Positions 40,573 through 49,571 of a stretch of 50,497 bases of DNA are shown here, one piece after another. Made by a program: the position numbers and the translations under genes. The notes under the pieces are model-generated. The model was not told the DNA's origin. It saw nothing but the letters and a program-made list of their open reading frames with translations, and searched no databases. The stretch's first letter is position 1, and every line of letters starts with the position of its first letter. The DNA is from RGIG8748 sp045532255 (GTDB taxonomy: Bacteria; Bacillota; Clostridia; UMGS1810), in assembly GCA_045532255.1 (NCBI GenBank), contig JAZSFO010000083.1:1-50497 (forward strand), written 5' to 3'.

Positions 40573-42257
40573 ATTAAAGACTTCCTTTCCTCTGCAAGAG
40601 CTATAAGCTCCTGAGCATTCTTAAGAGCCGTCTCGGTGACCGATGCTCCGCCGAGTGTCCTTGCTATTTCCTCGGCTCTCTCGTCCCTTGACAGCATTTT
40701 TACATTAGTTCGGGTTCTTCCGCCCTCCTCCTGCTTGGATATAAGGTGATGGACATCTGCCATCGCCGCAATCTGCGGAAGATGTGTAATGCATATAACC
40801 TGCGAAAATCTTGATGCGTTCCACAGCTTTTCGCCGATGCTTTGTGCCGCTCTGCCGCTTACACCTGTGTCTACCTCATCAAATATCAAGAGCCTATCCT
40901 TGTCGCAGTCTGCAAGGACTCCCTTGATTGCAAGCATTATTCGCGAAAGCTCTCCGCCCGACGCTATGCGCGAAAGCGGTCTCATAGCCTCGCCCGCATT
41001 GGTGCATATAAGAAATTCCGCCCTGTCTGCGCCGTCTGCCTTGTACGGAGCAGAGTCAAAGCTGACACCAAACTGTACCTTTGGCATACAAAGCTCCTTT
41101 AGGGAATCTGTAACCTCTTCCGACAGCTTGTCTGCCCACTTTTTTCTTGCCTCGGTGAGCTTTGATGCCGACCTTTCCCTCTCTTTATCAAGAAGCAAAA
41201 GTCTTTCGGTAAGCTCCTTTATTCTCATGCTTCCTGAGCTTATGCTCTCAAGCTCCTCTGCCATTTTGTCACGCTTAATTAGGATTTCTTCTATTGAATT
41301 TCCGTATTTTATCTTGAGTGTGCCGATATCTTCAAGTCGGCTCTCGACCTCGTCAAGCTCTCCGCCCGTCTCCTCAACATCATCGCATATGTTTTTAAGA
41401 AGTCTTGCATTTTCGCTGATTATATCGCTTGCGTTATTAAGAGCCTCGCAGGCGGTTTCCAAATCCTTGTGGTATGATGCAAGATTTTCTATCGCACTTA
41501 TTGCCGTCCAAAGTGCATCATACGCACTTTGCGACATATCGTCTCCCTCATAGAGTGCTCTGTATGCCTTTGAGGTGCCGTTTGCAATTTTATAGGCGTT
41601 TTCAAGAACGGTCTTTCGCTCGATAAGCTCGGTATCCTCGCCTATGTATATGCCCGACATATCTATTTCTTCTATCTGATATTTAAGAAGCTCTGTCTTT
41701 CTCTCAAGCTCCTTTTCGTCTGTGTCAATCTTATCAAGACGGTCTTTAATCTCGGTATATTCTCTGTGAATACCCTGATATTCACTAAGAAGCGGTGCAA
41801 TCTCCCCTTCGCCGAATTTATCCAGAAAGCCCATATGTGTCCTTGGGGAAAGCAGACCCGTATTGTCGTGCTGTCCGTGAATGTCAAAAAGCATCTCCCC
41901 GACGGTCCTCAGCATCGAAAGTACCGCAGGACAGCCGTTAATTCTGGCGGTGCTTCTGCCGTCGCACGAAATCTCTCTTGTAATAAGAATTTCGTCATCA
42001 AGCTCCATGCCCAAAAGCTCTCCGAGAGCCTCTGCCGTCCTCGGTGTAATATCAAATACGGCATCTACTCTTGCCGTAGCTTCGCCCGTGCGTATAATAT
42101 TCTTCTGTGCTCTCTCGCCCCTTAAAAGTCCGAGAGAATCTATGATTATAGATTTACCTGCGCCTGTTTCGCCCGTGAGGATGTTAAACCCCTTTGCAAA
42201 ATCTATGCTCACGCTCTCTATAACCGCTATATTCCTTATGGTAAGAGCCTTTAGCAT
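40569..42257 (-). CDS. recN: DNA repair protein RecN
   Basis: SMC-like ATPase recruited early to DNA double-strand breaks. The 562-residue protein has Walker A GETGAGKSIIIDSL (about 29-42), two coiled-coil arms (about 155-375), the ABC signature IASGGELSRIMLAIKG (about 456-471) and Walker B DRLLIFDEVDTGVSG (about 479-493). It lies downstream of argR by 11 bp, the classic nadK-argR-recN order of Firmicutes. Confidence 0.96.
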   Translation of the reverse strand: MLKALTIRNIAVIESVSIDFAKGFNILTGETGAGKSIIIDSLGLLRGERAQKNIIRTGEATARVDAVFDITPRTAEALGELLGMELDDEILITREISCDGRSTARINGCPAVLSMLRTVGEMLFDIHGQHDNTGLLSPRTHMGFLDKFGEGEIAPLLSEYQGIHREYTEIKDRLDKIDTDEKELERKTELLKYQIEEIDMSGIYIGEDTELIERKTVLENAYKIANGTSKAYRALYEGDDMSQSAYDALWTAISAIENLASYHKDLETACEALNNASDIISENARLLKNICDDVEETGGELDEVESRLEDIGTLKIKYGNSIEEILIKRDKMAEELESISSGSMRIKELTERLLLLDKERERSASKLTEARKKWADKLSEEVTDSLKELCMPKVQFGVSFDSAPYKADGADRAEFLICTNAGEAMRPLSRIASGGELSRIMLAIKGVLADCDKDRLLIFDEVDTGVSGRAAQSIGEKLWNASRFSQVICITHLPQIAAMADVHHLISKQEEGGRTRTNVKMLSRDERAEEIARTLGGASVTETALKNAQELIALAEERKSLI

Positions 42258-42268
42258 TTCTTATACCT

Positions 42269-42721
42269 CTACTGAATATATTTTTTTAGCTTGGAGCACA
42301 GTATTTTGGCGTTGCGTTCCGAACGGACAACAATCATTACTGTGTCATCTCCTGCAATAGAACCCACTATGTCCTCATCGACAACAGACTCCATAGCAAA
42401 GGCAACCGCCTGCGCGGCACCTGTCATTGTCCTTAAAACCACGATGTTTACTGCATAGTCAATGCTTACAAGACACTGCCCGAGAACCTTTCTGAGCTTG
42501 CTGTTTATATCGGTATCGGTCTCCTTTGAGGGTGTGTATTTATATGTTCCGTCGCTAAGCATTACCTTGATTATTCTAAGCTCCTGCAAATCTCTCGATG
42601 TCGTTGCCTGAGTAACATCGCATCCCGACTCTATGAGAAGATTTGTAAGGTCTGTCTGGGTAGAAACTACCCTTGTGGATATAAGCTCAAGTATCTTGCT
42701 GTGTCTTTCTGCTTTTGTCAT
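42269..42721 (-). CDS. argR: Arginine repressor ArgR/AhrC
   Basis: Arginine-sensing regulator of arginine synthesis and breakdown genes, acting as a hexamer. The 150-residue protein has a winged helix-turn-helix (residues 1-70, with TQATTSRDLQELRIIKV) and the C-terminal arginine-binding domain (VVLRTMTGAAQAVAFAMESV; GSIAGDDTVMIVV, whose GDD motif contacts arginine). It overlaps nadK by 4 bases. No arginine genes are in the window. Confidence 0.96.
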   Translation of the reverse strand: MTKAERHSKILELISTRVVSTQTDLTNLLIESGCDVTQATTSRDLQELRIIKVMLSDGTYKYTPSKETDTDINSKLRKVLGQCLVSIDYAVNIVVLRTMTGAAQAVAFAMESVVDEDIVGSIAGDDTVMIVVRSERNAKILCSKLKKYIQ

Positions 42722-43557
42722 GGCTGTTCTCCCCGATTATTCGTAATATTCTTTATGGCAAGAACCTCATACAGACTCCTGTCATGAATTTTTATAAGTT
42801 TTGCATTTCTATCGCTTTTGCATATTTCTATCGTATCTCTGGAAGAAAGCTCAAAGCCGTGCTGTCCGTCTGTTGTCAGCATAGAGTTCCTTGCAAAATC
42901 GTCCATAAGCCGTATTCCGATCCTTGAAAGCGCAGGCACCAAAATTGATGCAGAAAAACTTGTTCTCGGGCATATCGGTGTGATTACCCCCGCAGCAATT
43001 CTTAAGTCTGTTATAGGACCTCCTGCACTCAGGTTGTAGCCTGTGCTTCCTGTGGGTGTGGCAACGATAAGACCGTCGCCGTCATAACGCCCTACCTTGC
43101 ATCCGTCAACATACACCTCGGTTGCTATAATTCGGCGGAATGACGAACGCGACACCACAAAGTCATTGAGCGCAGTCTGTGTATATATGCACTCTCCGTC
43201 TCTTATAACCCTTGCCTCAAGCATAAGGCGTTCTTCTATCCTGTAAGAACCCGATAGAAGCCTTGCAACAGCCTCCTCCGCCTCGCCCTTTTCTACCTCG
43301 GCAAGAAAGCCGAGAGTACCAAGGTTGATGCCCATGACAGGCACACCGAGACTCGCCGCCTCGGATGCGCACGAGAGTATTGTACCGTCTCCGCCAAGCA
43401 CGATTGCCGCATCGGCATCCTTTAGAGCGTCATGTATCTCCTCGGAAGCAAGAGCCGTTGTTACATGGCAGGAGCCTTCCAGTAATTTTTTAATTTTGTT
43501 TGTATATACAAGGTCGGTATCCTTGTGTCTGTTTGTAATGATGGCTATATTTTTCAT
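42718..43557 (-). CDS. nadK: NAD kinase
   Basis: Phosphorylates NAD to NADP. The 279-residue protein has the GGDGT loop (AIVLGGDGTILSC, about 60-72) and TPTGSTGYNLSAGGPI (about 166-181). The start at 43557 is supported by CGGAG six bases upstream and by the MKNIAIITNRHKD N-terminus; the longer frame to 43596 overlaps the promoter. First gene of an operon of at least three genes and probably six (nadK, argR, recN, dCMP deaminase, tatD, folT). Confidence 0.95.
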   Translation of the reverse strand: MKNIAIITNRHKDTDLVYTNKIKKLLEGSCHVTTALASEEIHDALKDADAAIVLGGDGTILSCASEAASLGVPVMGINLGTLGFLAEVEKGEAEEAVARLLSGSYRIEERLMLEARVIRDGECIYTQTALNDFVVSRSSFRRIIATEVYVDGCKVGRYDGDGLIVATPTGSTGYNLSAGGPITDLRIAAGVITPICPRTSFSASILVPALSRIGIRLMDDFARNSMLTTDGQHGFELSSRDTIEICKSDRNAKLIKIHDRSLYEVLAIKNITNNRGEQP

Positions 43558-43598
43558 AACTTGCTCCGAAAACTGTATAAATTCCTGAATATACAATA

Positions 43599-43627
43599 AT
43601 TATACACTCATGTTAAGCAAAAGTCAA
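43599..43627 (-). promoter_or_regulatory. Promoter of nadK operon
   Basis: TTGACT (43622-43627), 17 bp, TATAAT (43599-43604) on the minus strand. Confidence 0.82.
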
Positions 43628-43672
43628 TTTATTGTTTGATTTTTTCTGTTTTGTATATTACATGAACAATCC

Positions 43673-44185
43673 GGTAAAGGGTAACCTTCATGATACGCTT
43701 CACCAGAGGATATTCAATCGCTGCTAAGTGCGTATTTCAAGAACATCTACCTAAAATCTGCACAAAAAACGGAGCCGCGCTGACAAGCTCACTCAGAGCT
43801 TGGCATCGCTAAAATTACCGAAACCGCAGCGGGAATTGATTTTCGGTAATTTTACTCCGTTTTTTGCTGGATTTCAGGCATCTGTTTTAACTTGAAATCC
43901 GCAAAAAGCATCGTATTGAATACCCTCTGCTGTGCGCTCGTACGATATGCGATATCCCGCATCACACGCCTTATGAATTTTGGGACAAAACATTGGGTAC
44001 AAATCAAAGTAAAAATTCCGTAAAATCGACGGAATCAAATTTCCGCTGCTGTCCGTCGATTTTAGCGATGCCTCGCTCTGAGTGAGCGTGTCATCGCGGC
44101 GGTATTTTTACTTTAGATTTGGGCCTAATGTTCCCAAAATTCATACCAAGTGTGATGCGGGATATCGTATATCGGACGAAGCAAT
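43673..44185. repeat. Composite foldback repeat, copy R2 (inverted relative to R1)
   Basis: About 513 bp closely matching the reverse complement of 7131-7648: module B arms first (about 43725-43905), then module A (about 43930-44185). Both inner hairpins of each module are kept, and many differences between R1 and R2 are compensated on the opposite arm. The end of module A abuts the stop codon of the FAD dehydrogenase gene. No gene lies in this 0.6-kb gap. Confidence 0.85.
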
Positions 44186-45781
44186 TCAATTTAACAGAAA
44201 ATCAATTTTTTTGCATATTGCCTCCGCACATTTAATTCCGTCAATCGCGGCAGACATTATGCCCCCTGCATAGCCTGCTCCCTCGCCTATGGGATATATT
44301 CCCTCGGCAGAGCTTTGCATACCTTCGTCTCTTACTATTCTTATCGGTGCGCTCGAACGGGTCTCAACTCCCGTAAGAACAGCATCCTCAAAAAGAAATC
44401 CCTTAAGCTTTGTATCAAGCTCCAAAAGGGCAGATTTAAGAGAATTTGCAACAAAGGGCGGCAGGATTTCCCAAAGGTTTGCGCCCACAACACCCGGAAG
44501 ATAGCTTGGCTTAACCTCTCCCCACTCTGTTGTTGCCTCTCCCCTGAGGAAGTCGCCTACTCTCTGGCATGGTGCGGTAAATCCGCCCCCTCCCAGCTTA
44601 TATGCCGACCTTTCCATCTCCTCCTGAAGATACATCCCCGCAAACACATCTTCTCCCGTATCCTCAGGGTAGACGGATACAAGAAGTGCGCTGTTTGAAT
44701 TCTCCATGTCTCTTGCAAAATAGCTCATGCCGTTTGTTACAACACCGCCCTCTTGAGACGAACCGCACACAACCTCTCCTCCGGGACACATGCAGAAGGT
44801 ATATACACCTCTGCCGCCCAAATGACAGCTCAGCTTGTAGTCGGCAGACGGAAGTGTCTCGGCAAGGCTTATATCCTTGTACCTAAGAAGATTGATATAT
44901 TCTCTTCTGTGCTCAATACGGACACCTACAGAGAAAGGCTTTTTGCACATATCAAGACCCTTCTCTCTCAGCATCCTGTATGTGTCTCTTGCCGAATGTC
45001 CGAGGGCAAGCACAAGTGTATCGCAGGCAAACGAGCTTATATTTTCTGTTTTTGTATCTTTTATATATACTCTTGATATTCTGCCCTCGGTATCCCTTTC
45101 GAAATCGGTAAAAAGACTGTCAAAATGTATCTCGCCTCCAAGGCTCTCTATACTCTTTCGCATATTTGCAACAACATTTCTGAGATAGTCCGTTCCTATA
45201 TGAGGCTTTGCAAGATAAAGTATTTCCTCGGGTGCACCCATGGAAACAAAGCTTTCCAGCACAAAGGCTGTGCGTATATCATTAAGTCCGCATGTGAGCT
45301 TGCCGTCCGAGAAGGTTCCTGCTCCGCCCTCGCCGAACTGCACATTGGTATTGACATCAAGAATGCCCTTGTCTCTAAGCATATCCACCGCATCGGCACG
45401 CCTTTTGACATCGGCTCCCCTTTCGAAAACGACAGGTCTAAGTCCTGCCTTTGCAAGCAGAAAAGCACAAAAAAGCCCGGCAGGACCCGAGCCGATTATG
45501 ACGGGTCTTTTTATGGGGCTTAAATTATGGTATGGAAAAGAATATTTTTCCTCATTATACAGCGAGACATCTTTGTTTAACAAAGCCTTTTCATCACCCG
45601 TTAGCCTTACGGCAAAGGTACACACATAGCATGCTCTATCACTTCTGCGGGCATCCAGCGATTTTCTAAGAAGCTTTATTTCTTTTATGCGGTTTGTCCC
45701 TACGGAAAGCTTTTTTGCAATACTTTCTTTATAATCTCCGTCCGATAACAAAGGGACCTTGACACCTGTGATTTTTAGCAT
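44186..45781 (-). CDS. FAD-dependent dehydrogenase (COG2509 type)
   Basis: Uncharacterised flavoprotein, 531 residues, of the widespread COG2509 family. The FAD loop is RPVIIGSGPAGLFCAFLLAKAG (about 91-112). A GEGGAGTFSDGKLTCGLND motif (about 149-167) and VGVRIEHRREYINLL are family hallmarks. The C-terminus GIYPIGEGAGYAGGIMSAAIDGIK closes the FAD site. The N-terminal 80 residues form a small alpha-beta domain typical of the family. The substrate is unknown. AAGGAGG precedes the ATG and the small membrane protein gene lies 12 bp upstream. The stop codon TGA lies at the very border of repeat R2. Confidence 0.88.
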   Translation of the reverse strand: MLKITGVKVPLLSDGDYKESIAKKLSVGTNRIKEIKLLRKSLDARRSDRACYVCTFAVRLTGDEKALLNKDVSLYNEEKYSFPYHNLSPIKRPVIIGSGPAGLFCAFLLAKAGLRPVVFERGADVKRRADAVDMLRDKGILDVNTNVQFGEGGAGTFSDGKLTCGLNDIRTAFVLESFVSMGAPEEILYLAKPHIGTDYLRNVVANMRKSIESLGGEIHFDSLFTDFERDTEGRISRVYIKDTKTENISSFACDTLVLALGHSARDTYRMLREKGLDMCKKPFSVGVRIEHRREYINLLRYKDISLAETLPSADYKLSCHLGGRGVYTFCMCPGGEVVCGSSQEGGVVTNGMSYFARDMENSNSALLVSVYPEDTGEDVFAGMYLQEEMERSAYKLGGGGFTAPCQRVGDFLRGEATTEWGEVKPSYLPGVVGANLWEILPPFVANSLKSALLELDTKLKGFLFEDAVLTGVETRSSAPIRIVRDEGMQSSAEGIYPIGEGAGYAGGIMSAAIDGIKCAEAICKKIDFLLN

Positions 45782-45793
45782 GGGTGTTCCTCC

Positions 45794-46159
45794 TTAAGCA
45801 GTCAGCCCAAGCTGATTATACACAAAAAATACCATTCCTATAATCTCCATAACTATTATCCCAACCGCAATAGCATAATACTTCTTCTTGCGAACGGCAA
45901 GTACGATGTTGAGTATCAAAAACGGAAGTGTGCTCAAAATTCCGCCAAGGAAAATTGCAATAAGGGCGGCTGCAAAATGAGGCATATTCATCGTGCAAAG
46001 CGTACTGTATATAAGGATTTCTGCCGCATAACCGACAAAGCAGGTAAGGACAGTTATAAGAAGTACATACCAGTGTTTTATATATTCTTTTATAAGGGTA
46101 GTTTGTGTCTTTTTTTCATTTCTTTTGTTTTGGTTTTGAATTATTTCTTCGGTATTCAT
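45794..46159 (-). CDS. Small membrane protein of unknown function
   Basis: A 121-residue protein with three to four hydrophobic segments (about 30-52, 58-82, 92-115) after a basic, glutamine-rich cytosolic N-terminus (MNTEEIIQNQNKRNEKKTQT). The start at 46159 is supported by AAAGGA about six bases upstream; the longer frame to 46246 runs through the hup terminator. No family recognised. It probably shares a transcript with the FAD dehydrogenase gene 12 bp downstream. Confidence 0.7.
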   Translation of the reverse strand: MNTEEIIQNQNKRNEKKTQTTLIKEYIKHWYVLLITVLTCFVGYAAEILIYSTLCTMNMPHFAAALIAIFLGGILSTLPFLILNIVLAVRKKKYYAIAVGIIVMEIIGMVFFVYNQLGLTA

Positions 46160-46183
46160 AGCTAATCCTTTCGTATAAACAAG

Positions 46184-46209
46184 AAAACCGCATTGTAATG
46201 CGGTTTTCT
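46184..46209 (-). terminator. Terminator after hup
   Basis: GAAAACCGCATT / AATGCGGTTTTC hairpin about 75 bases beyond the hup stop codon, followed on the minus strand by TTGTTT. Confidence 0.65.
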
Positions 46210-46280
46210 GCATAATGGGAATGCTTATTTTATAATTATACGGCATAATACCGCTTGTACATTCCGTTAAATCAGGACAA

Positions 46281-46556
46281 TTATTTGTTAACAGCGTCCT
46301 TTAAGCCTCTGCCTGCCTTGAATGCAGGAACTGTAGATGCTGCGATTTTGATTTCTGCACCTGTCTGGGGGTTCTTACCTGTTCTTGCTGCGCGCTTCTT
46401 TGTTTCGAAAGAACCGAAGCCAACAAGAGAAATCTTGTCACCCTTTGCCAATGCTTCTGTAACTGCGTCAACAAATGCATTGAGTGCCTTTTCTGCGTCT
46501 ACCTTCTTTAATCCGGCTTTTTCAGCCATAACAGCAACTAATTCGCTCTTCTTCAT
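46281..46556 (-). CDS. hup: DNA-binding protein HU
   Basis: Histone-like nucleoid protein of 91 residues acting as a dimer that bends DNA. MKKSELVAVMAEKAGLKKVDAEKAL and VGFGSFETKKRAARTGKNPQTG (about 46-67, the DNA-gripping arm, with the conserved proline) are typical. AGGAGG lies about ten bases before the ATG. It has its own promoter (TTGCAT-17-TATAAT) and terminator, as expected for an abundant protein. Codon use is biased accordingly. Confidence 0.96.
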   Translation of the reverse strand: MKKSELVAVMAEKAGLKKVDAEKALNAFVDAVTEALAKGDKISLVGFGSFETKKRAARTGKNPQTGAEIKIAASTVPAFKAGRGLKDAVNK

Positions 46557-46594
46557 TTTACCAACTACCTCCTAAGTAATTATGATATATGAAC

Positions 46595-46623
46595 ATTATA
46601 CCAAAACTAATTCACATATGCAA
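46595..46623 (-). promoter_or_regulatory. Promoter of hup
   Basis: TTGCAT (46618-46623), 17 bp, TATAAT (46595-46600) on the minus strand. Confidence 0.75.
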
Positions 46624-46661
46624 TAGGTATAATAAACAAAAATTTTGTGCATAAAGTTTCG

Positions 46662-46708
46662 AAAAAACCCGGTTCTTTGGTGGTAAATGCCAACAAAACG
46701 GGTTTTTT
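46662..46708 (-). terminator. Terminator after the SLH protein gene
   Basis: 10-bp stem AAAAAACCCG / CGGGTTTTTT with a 27-base loop that itself can form TTGG / CCAA; it begins 14 bases after the SLH gene stop codon. The T-run is within the stem. Confidence 0.78.
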
Positions 46709-46721
46709 GAGGCTTTTTTGA

Positions 46722-48353
46722 TTATCCAATCACATTTACAAGTGTAAGCATCTTATAGTCAATATACAGGGTTGTAGCAGATCTCTGGTTTGTATGGATA
46801 TCGCACCAGATAACATCTCCTGCCTTTAAGTCTCTGTCAAGAGACGCATCGCTAAGGGTAATCATGTCGGAAAGCTTCATTCCGTCATATGCAGTCTTTA
46901 CATTAAGGCGGACACGGAGTATATCTCCTGCCTTGTCATATCCTGCACTGAGACAGGGGAACATGTCAAAGTAGATTTCCGCTCCCTTTTCGTACATATC
47001 GGATGCAATATACATAAACGGAGTTGAGAACATATATGCACTTGCGGATACATAATCTGCAAAGTCACGGCTCTTGCGAACCATACCGTCCATAAAGGGT
47101 GCCTCATATACGAAGTTGGGGATTTCCTCAGCAATATATGCATAATCCGCAGAATTTGCAGGATATGTGCCCGCAGCCTGTCTTATTGTAAGGGGCAGGT
47201 ATGTTGCATCGTATCCGCAGCTGTAGCCTATGTGCATACCGAAGGACAAGCTGTACTGCATAAGTATACAGCTAAGCTCTTTCTTGGTAATGATGTTTTG
47301 GGGATTGATTTTTCCATCTGCATAGAGCGAGATACCGAAGGCATGTGCGTATCTCATGTTGTCGGAGAATTTGTTCTCTCCGAGTGTTACTCCCTCATAG
47401 CTCTTGCCGTCTGGCTTAATAGCTCCCGAGAAGAAGAATTCGTTGTTCACAGCTCCGAGAGTGAGCATGGAAATTGCATCTTCTACCGTAACGCTCTTTG
47501 CTGCCTCTTCCTGAGTTGCAGTTATTCCCTTGTTGTCAAGTGCATATCCTACCGCTATGCTCCAGTACTTAGCATAAGCTCCGTCATAGAGGATATCGAA
47601 GTTGTACTTGATTGCAGGGTTTCTGTATTTGTACTGAAATCTCATTACAGCCGCAGAAAGCTCCTCGTATGTGATAGTGCCGTTTGCATCGTAGGGTGTA
47701 TCAAAGATGCCCGAGCCATCGTATACTGCCTTATATACATCGTCCGAGAAATTGTCTATGAAGTTTCTCTTATTACTTGGGTTAAGGTCATTTGCTCTTA
47801 CGATAAGAACTGCAGCTTCTGCTCTTGTAAGGGTATCACCTAAGCGGAGGTTAAGCATATCGCCTCCGACAATAAGACCTGTATTATATACCCAAGCTGC
47901 AACATTTGCATCATCCCACTGGCTTGTTATGTAATTGGGTGCGGTTTCCTTTGCTCCGTTTGCGTATCTCTTGTAGAGAAGAGAAGCAACCTCGCCTCTT
48001 GTTATAGCATTTTGGGGATTAAAGTTGCCGTTTGCATCACCGTCAAGGCGGGAGTACATTACATAGTCATATGCCCAGTGATCCTTGGGAACATCGTTAA
48101 AGTCCTTTTCGAACTTAACATCGGATTTGCCGAGCATCTTGACAAATTCCGCACGGCTTACAACCGCGAGCGGACGGAAGGTTCCGTCTTCAAAGCCGTT
48201 AATTGTGCCCTCTGTAACAAGTCTTTCTACAGATGCCATTGCCCAATGACTGCCGTCTATATCGGCAAACGCTGTCTGTGCCATGACACTAAATCCGCTA
48301 AGGGACATAACTGTCATAATGGCCGCAAGTGTAATTGCTGTAAGCTTTTTCAT
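46722..48353 (-). CDS. S-layer-homology domain protein
   Basis: Secreted wall-associated protein of 543 residues. Signal peptide about 1-30 (cleavage near MAQTAFA). Three canonical SLH domains at about 30-75 (FADIDGSHWAMASVERLVTE..FRPLAVVSRAEFVKML), 85-135 (DFNDVPKDHWAYDYV..ITRGEVASLLYKRY) and 145-195 (LTRAEAAVLIVRAND), then about 340 residues that include another degenerate SLH-like stretch. SLH triplets bind pyruvylated secondary wall polymers. It starts 6 bases after the HprK-like stop codon, with its ribosome site AAAGGA inside that gene's end, so the two are co-translated. Confidence 0.92.
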   Translation of the reverse strand: MKKLTAITLAAIMTVMSLSGFSVMAQTAFADIDGSHWAMASVERLVTEGTINGFEDGTFRPLAVVSRAEFVKMLGKSDVKFEKDFNDVPKDHWAYDYVMYSRLDGDANGNFNPQNAITRGEVASLLYKRYANGAKETAPNYITSQWDDANVAAWVYNTGLIVGGDMLNLRLGDTLTRAEAAVLIVRANDLNPSNKRNFIDNFSDDVYKAVYDGSGIFDTPYDANGTITYEELSAAVMRFQYKYRNPAIKYNFDILYDGAYAKYWSIAVGYALDNKGITATQEEAAKSVTVEDAISMLTLGAVNNEFFFSGAIKPDGKSYEGVTLGENKFSDNMRYAHAFGISLYADGKINPQNIITKKELSCILMQYSLSFGMHIGYSCGYDATYLPLTIRQAAGTYPANSADYAYIAEEIPNFVYEAPFMDGMVRKSRDFADYVSASAYMFSTPFMYIASDMYEKGAEIYFDMFPCLSAGYDKAGDILRVRLNVKTAYDGMKLSDMITLSDASLDRDLKAGDVIWCDIHTNQRSATTLYIDYKMLTLVNVIG

Positions 48354-48359
48354 AATATT

Positions 48360-49232
48360 TCAATCCTTTCGATATAAATACTCTCTGACCGTTCTCGGTG
48401 CATCATCCGTCATATTGCATCCAAGCACGCAAAGCTGTGCCGTTGCAATAAAGTCCGAAACCGCAGAAAGCGTTATGTTTACAAGCTCGTCCGACACAGG
48501 ATGTATAATAGCTTCAAAAAGTCTCTTTATGCCCTCAAGTGCAGAGCAGGGGCGGATTTTGTTAACCTCGCTCCTTTCCAGAAACACTGCTGACTTAAGC
48601 GGTACAGAGGTATTGACATTTATTCCCGTAGAGCCTGCCCACGGAGTTCCGTATATATACCATGTGCCGTCAATCTTCCTGAGTGCAGGGGCGTCGTCAT
48701 TGAGTATGTATGTTCCGGGGTATACCTTCATCCAAAGACCCGTATGGGTGGACTTGCCCGTTCCCGACTCTGCCGAAAAAGCCATACCGTAGCCCTCGTG
48801 GACTATTGAGGATGCATGCATTACAAATCCGCCGTTAAACACAAGTGCCAGGCGGAACGCCCTTTCCAAAACATTGCAGAGTACGGCACTTCCGTCTATC
48901 CCAAGATGCTTTTTTACATCATATACCAAAACCTCAGCTTTTTTTCTGCCGTTGTCATAGTCTAATCTTGCACATATTATTTCGTTTATAAAGTCGTAGA
49001 AGCATATGCTGTAGCATCCGTCGCCCGATGAGTACCAATTGACCTCTTCCCTTTCGGTAAGCTTTGTGCTCTCGGGTTCTTTGATCCTTTCGTCTGTCAT
49101 GGTGCAGGTTATACCAAGATCTGCCTCTGTGGTGTCCTCTGTCAGATACGGCTCAAACATTTTTTCCGTTGTTTCATCGGGAAAGCTGTCGAGGTCAAAA
49201 ATCAGGTCTGCAACTTTGAGTCTGTATTTCAT
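48360..49232 (-). CDS. HPr-kinase-like ATP-binding protein
   Basis: A 290-residue protein whose C-terminal half resembles the HPr kinase/phosphorylase core: HASSIVHEGYGMAFSAESGT (beginning near residue 139), Walker A ESGTGKST (155-162), the Walker B-like LNDDAPAL (about 177-184) and GTPWAGSTGINVN. True HprK has an N-terminal domain and a K3 loop that I do not see. Similar stand-alone HprK-like proteins occur next to peptide-modification cassettes, and their targets are mostly unknown. The start at 49232 is favoured because the promoter -10 lies only 5 bases from the upstream ATG at 49262. The only partner in the transcript is the SLH protein. Confidence 0.78.
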   Translation of the reverse strand: MKYRLKVADLIFDLDSFPDETTEKMFEPYLTEDTTEADLGITCTMTDERIKEPESTKLTEREEVNWYSSGDGCYSICFYDFINEIICARLDYDNGRKKAEVLVYDVKKHLGIDGSAVLCNVLERAFRLALVFNGGFVMHASSIVHEGYGMAFSAESGTGKSTHTGLWMKVYPGTYILNDDAPALRKIDGTWYIYGTPWAGSTGINVNTSVPLKSAVFLERSEVNKIRPCSALEGIKRLFEAIIHPVSDELVNITLSAVSDFIATAQLCVLGCNMTDDAPRTVREYLYRKD

Positions 49233-49267
49233 TAAAGATTTCACCGCCTTTTTCAGTTTCATTTTTC

Positions 49268-49296
49268 ATTGTACCACAATTCTCAGAAAAAATCAA
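49268..49296 (-). promoter_or_regulatory. Promoter of HprK-like/SLH operon
   Basis: TTGATT (49291-49296), 17 bp, TACAAT (49268-49273) on the minus strand. It places the transcript start near 49261, which argues for the downstream ATG at 49232. Confidence 0.65.
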
Positions 49297-49348
49297 GGAT
49301 AAGACAAAACAAATCAAAATAATTATATACAAAATTAAAATTGTGCTC

Positions 49349-49377
49349 TTGACAAGAGGAAAATTTTGTGTTACAAT
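49349..49377 (+). promoter_or_regulatory. Promoter of thiT riboswitch transcript
   Basis: TTGACA (49349-49354), 17 bp, TACAAT (49372-49377). Confidence 0.85.
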
Positions 49378-49390
49378 CGTCAAAACTGAA

Positions 49391-49475
49391 TACGGGGAGC
49401 TTTTATAAAGGCTGAGAGGGAATTGAGAATTCCGACCCATGAACCTGATACGGATAATGCCGGCGTAGGAAAATA
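49391..49475 (+). promoter_or_regulatory. TPP riboswitch (THI element)
   Basis: Contains the conserved parts in order: GGGGAGC, GGCTGAGAGGG (pyrimidine-sensing core), GACCC, GAACCTGATACGGATAATGC and CGGCGTAGGAA. It binds thiamine pyrophosphate and controls thiT through the terminator hairpin downstream. Confidence 0.97.
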
Positions 49476-49490
49476 TATTGCAATATAACG

Positions 49491-49522
49491 GAGATTGTCC
49501 ATACGGATAATCTCTTTCTTTT
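49491..49522 (+). terminator. Riboswitch-controlled terminator
   Basis: GAGATTGTCC / GGATAATCTC stem (49491-49500 with 49505-49514), ATAC loop, then TTTCTTTTTA. It lies between the TPP aptamer and thiT, so TPP binding should favour termination. Confidence 0.85.
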
Positions 49523-49571
49523 TATTCAGGAATGTTCAGTTATTAAAATCAATCAAAAAGGATGTGTTTTA

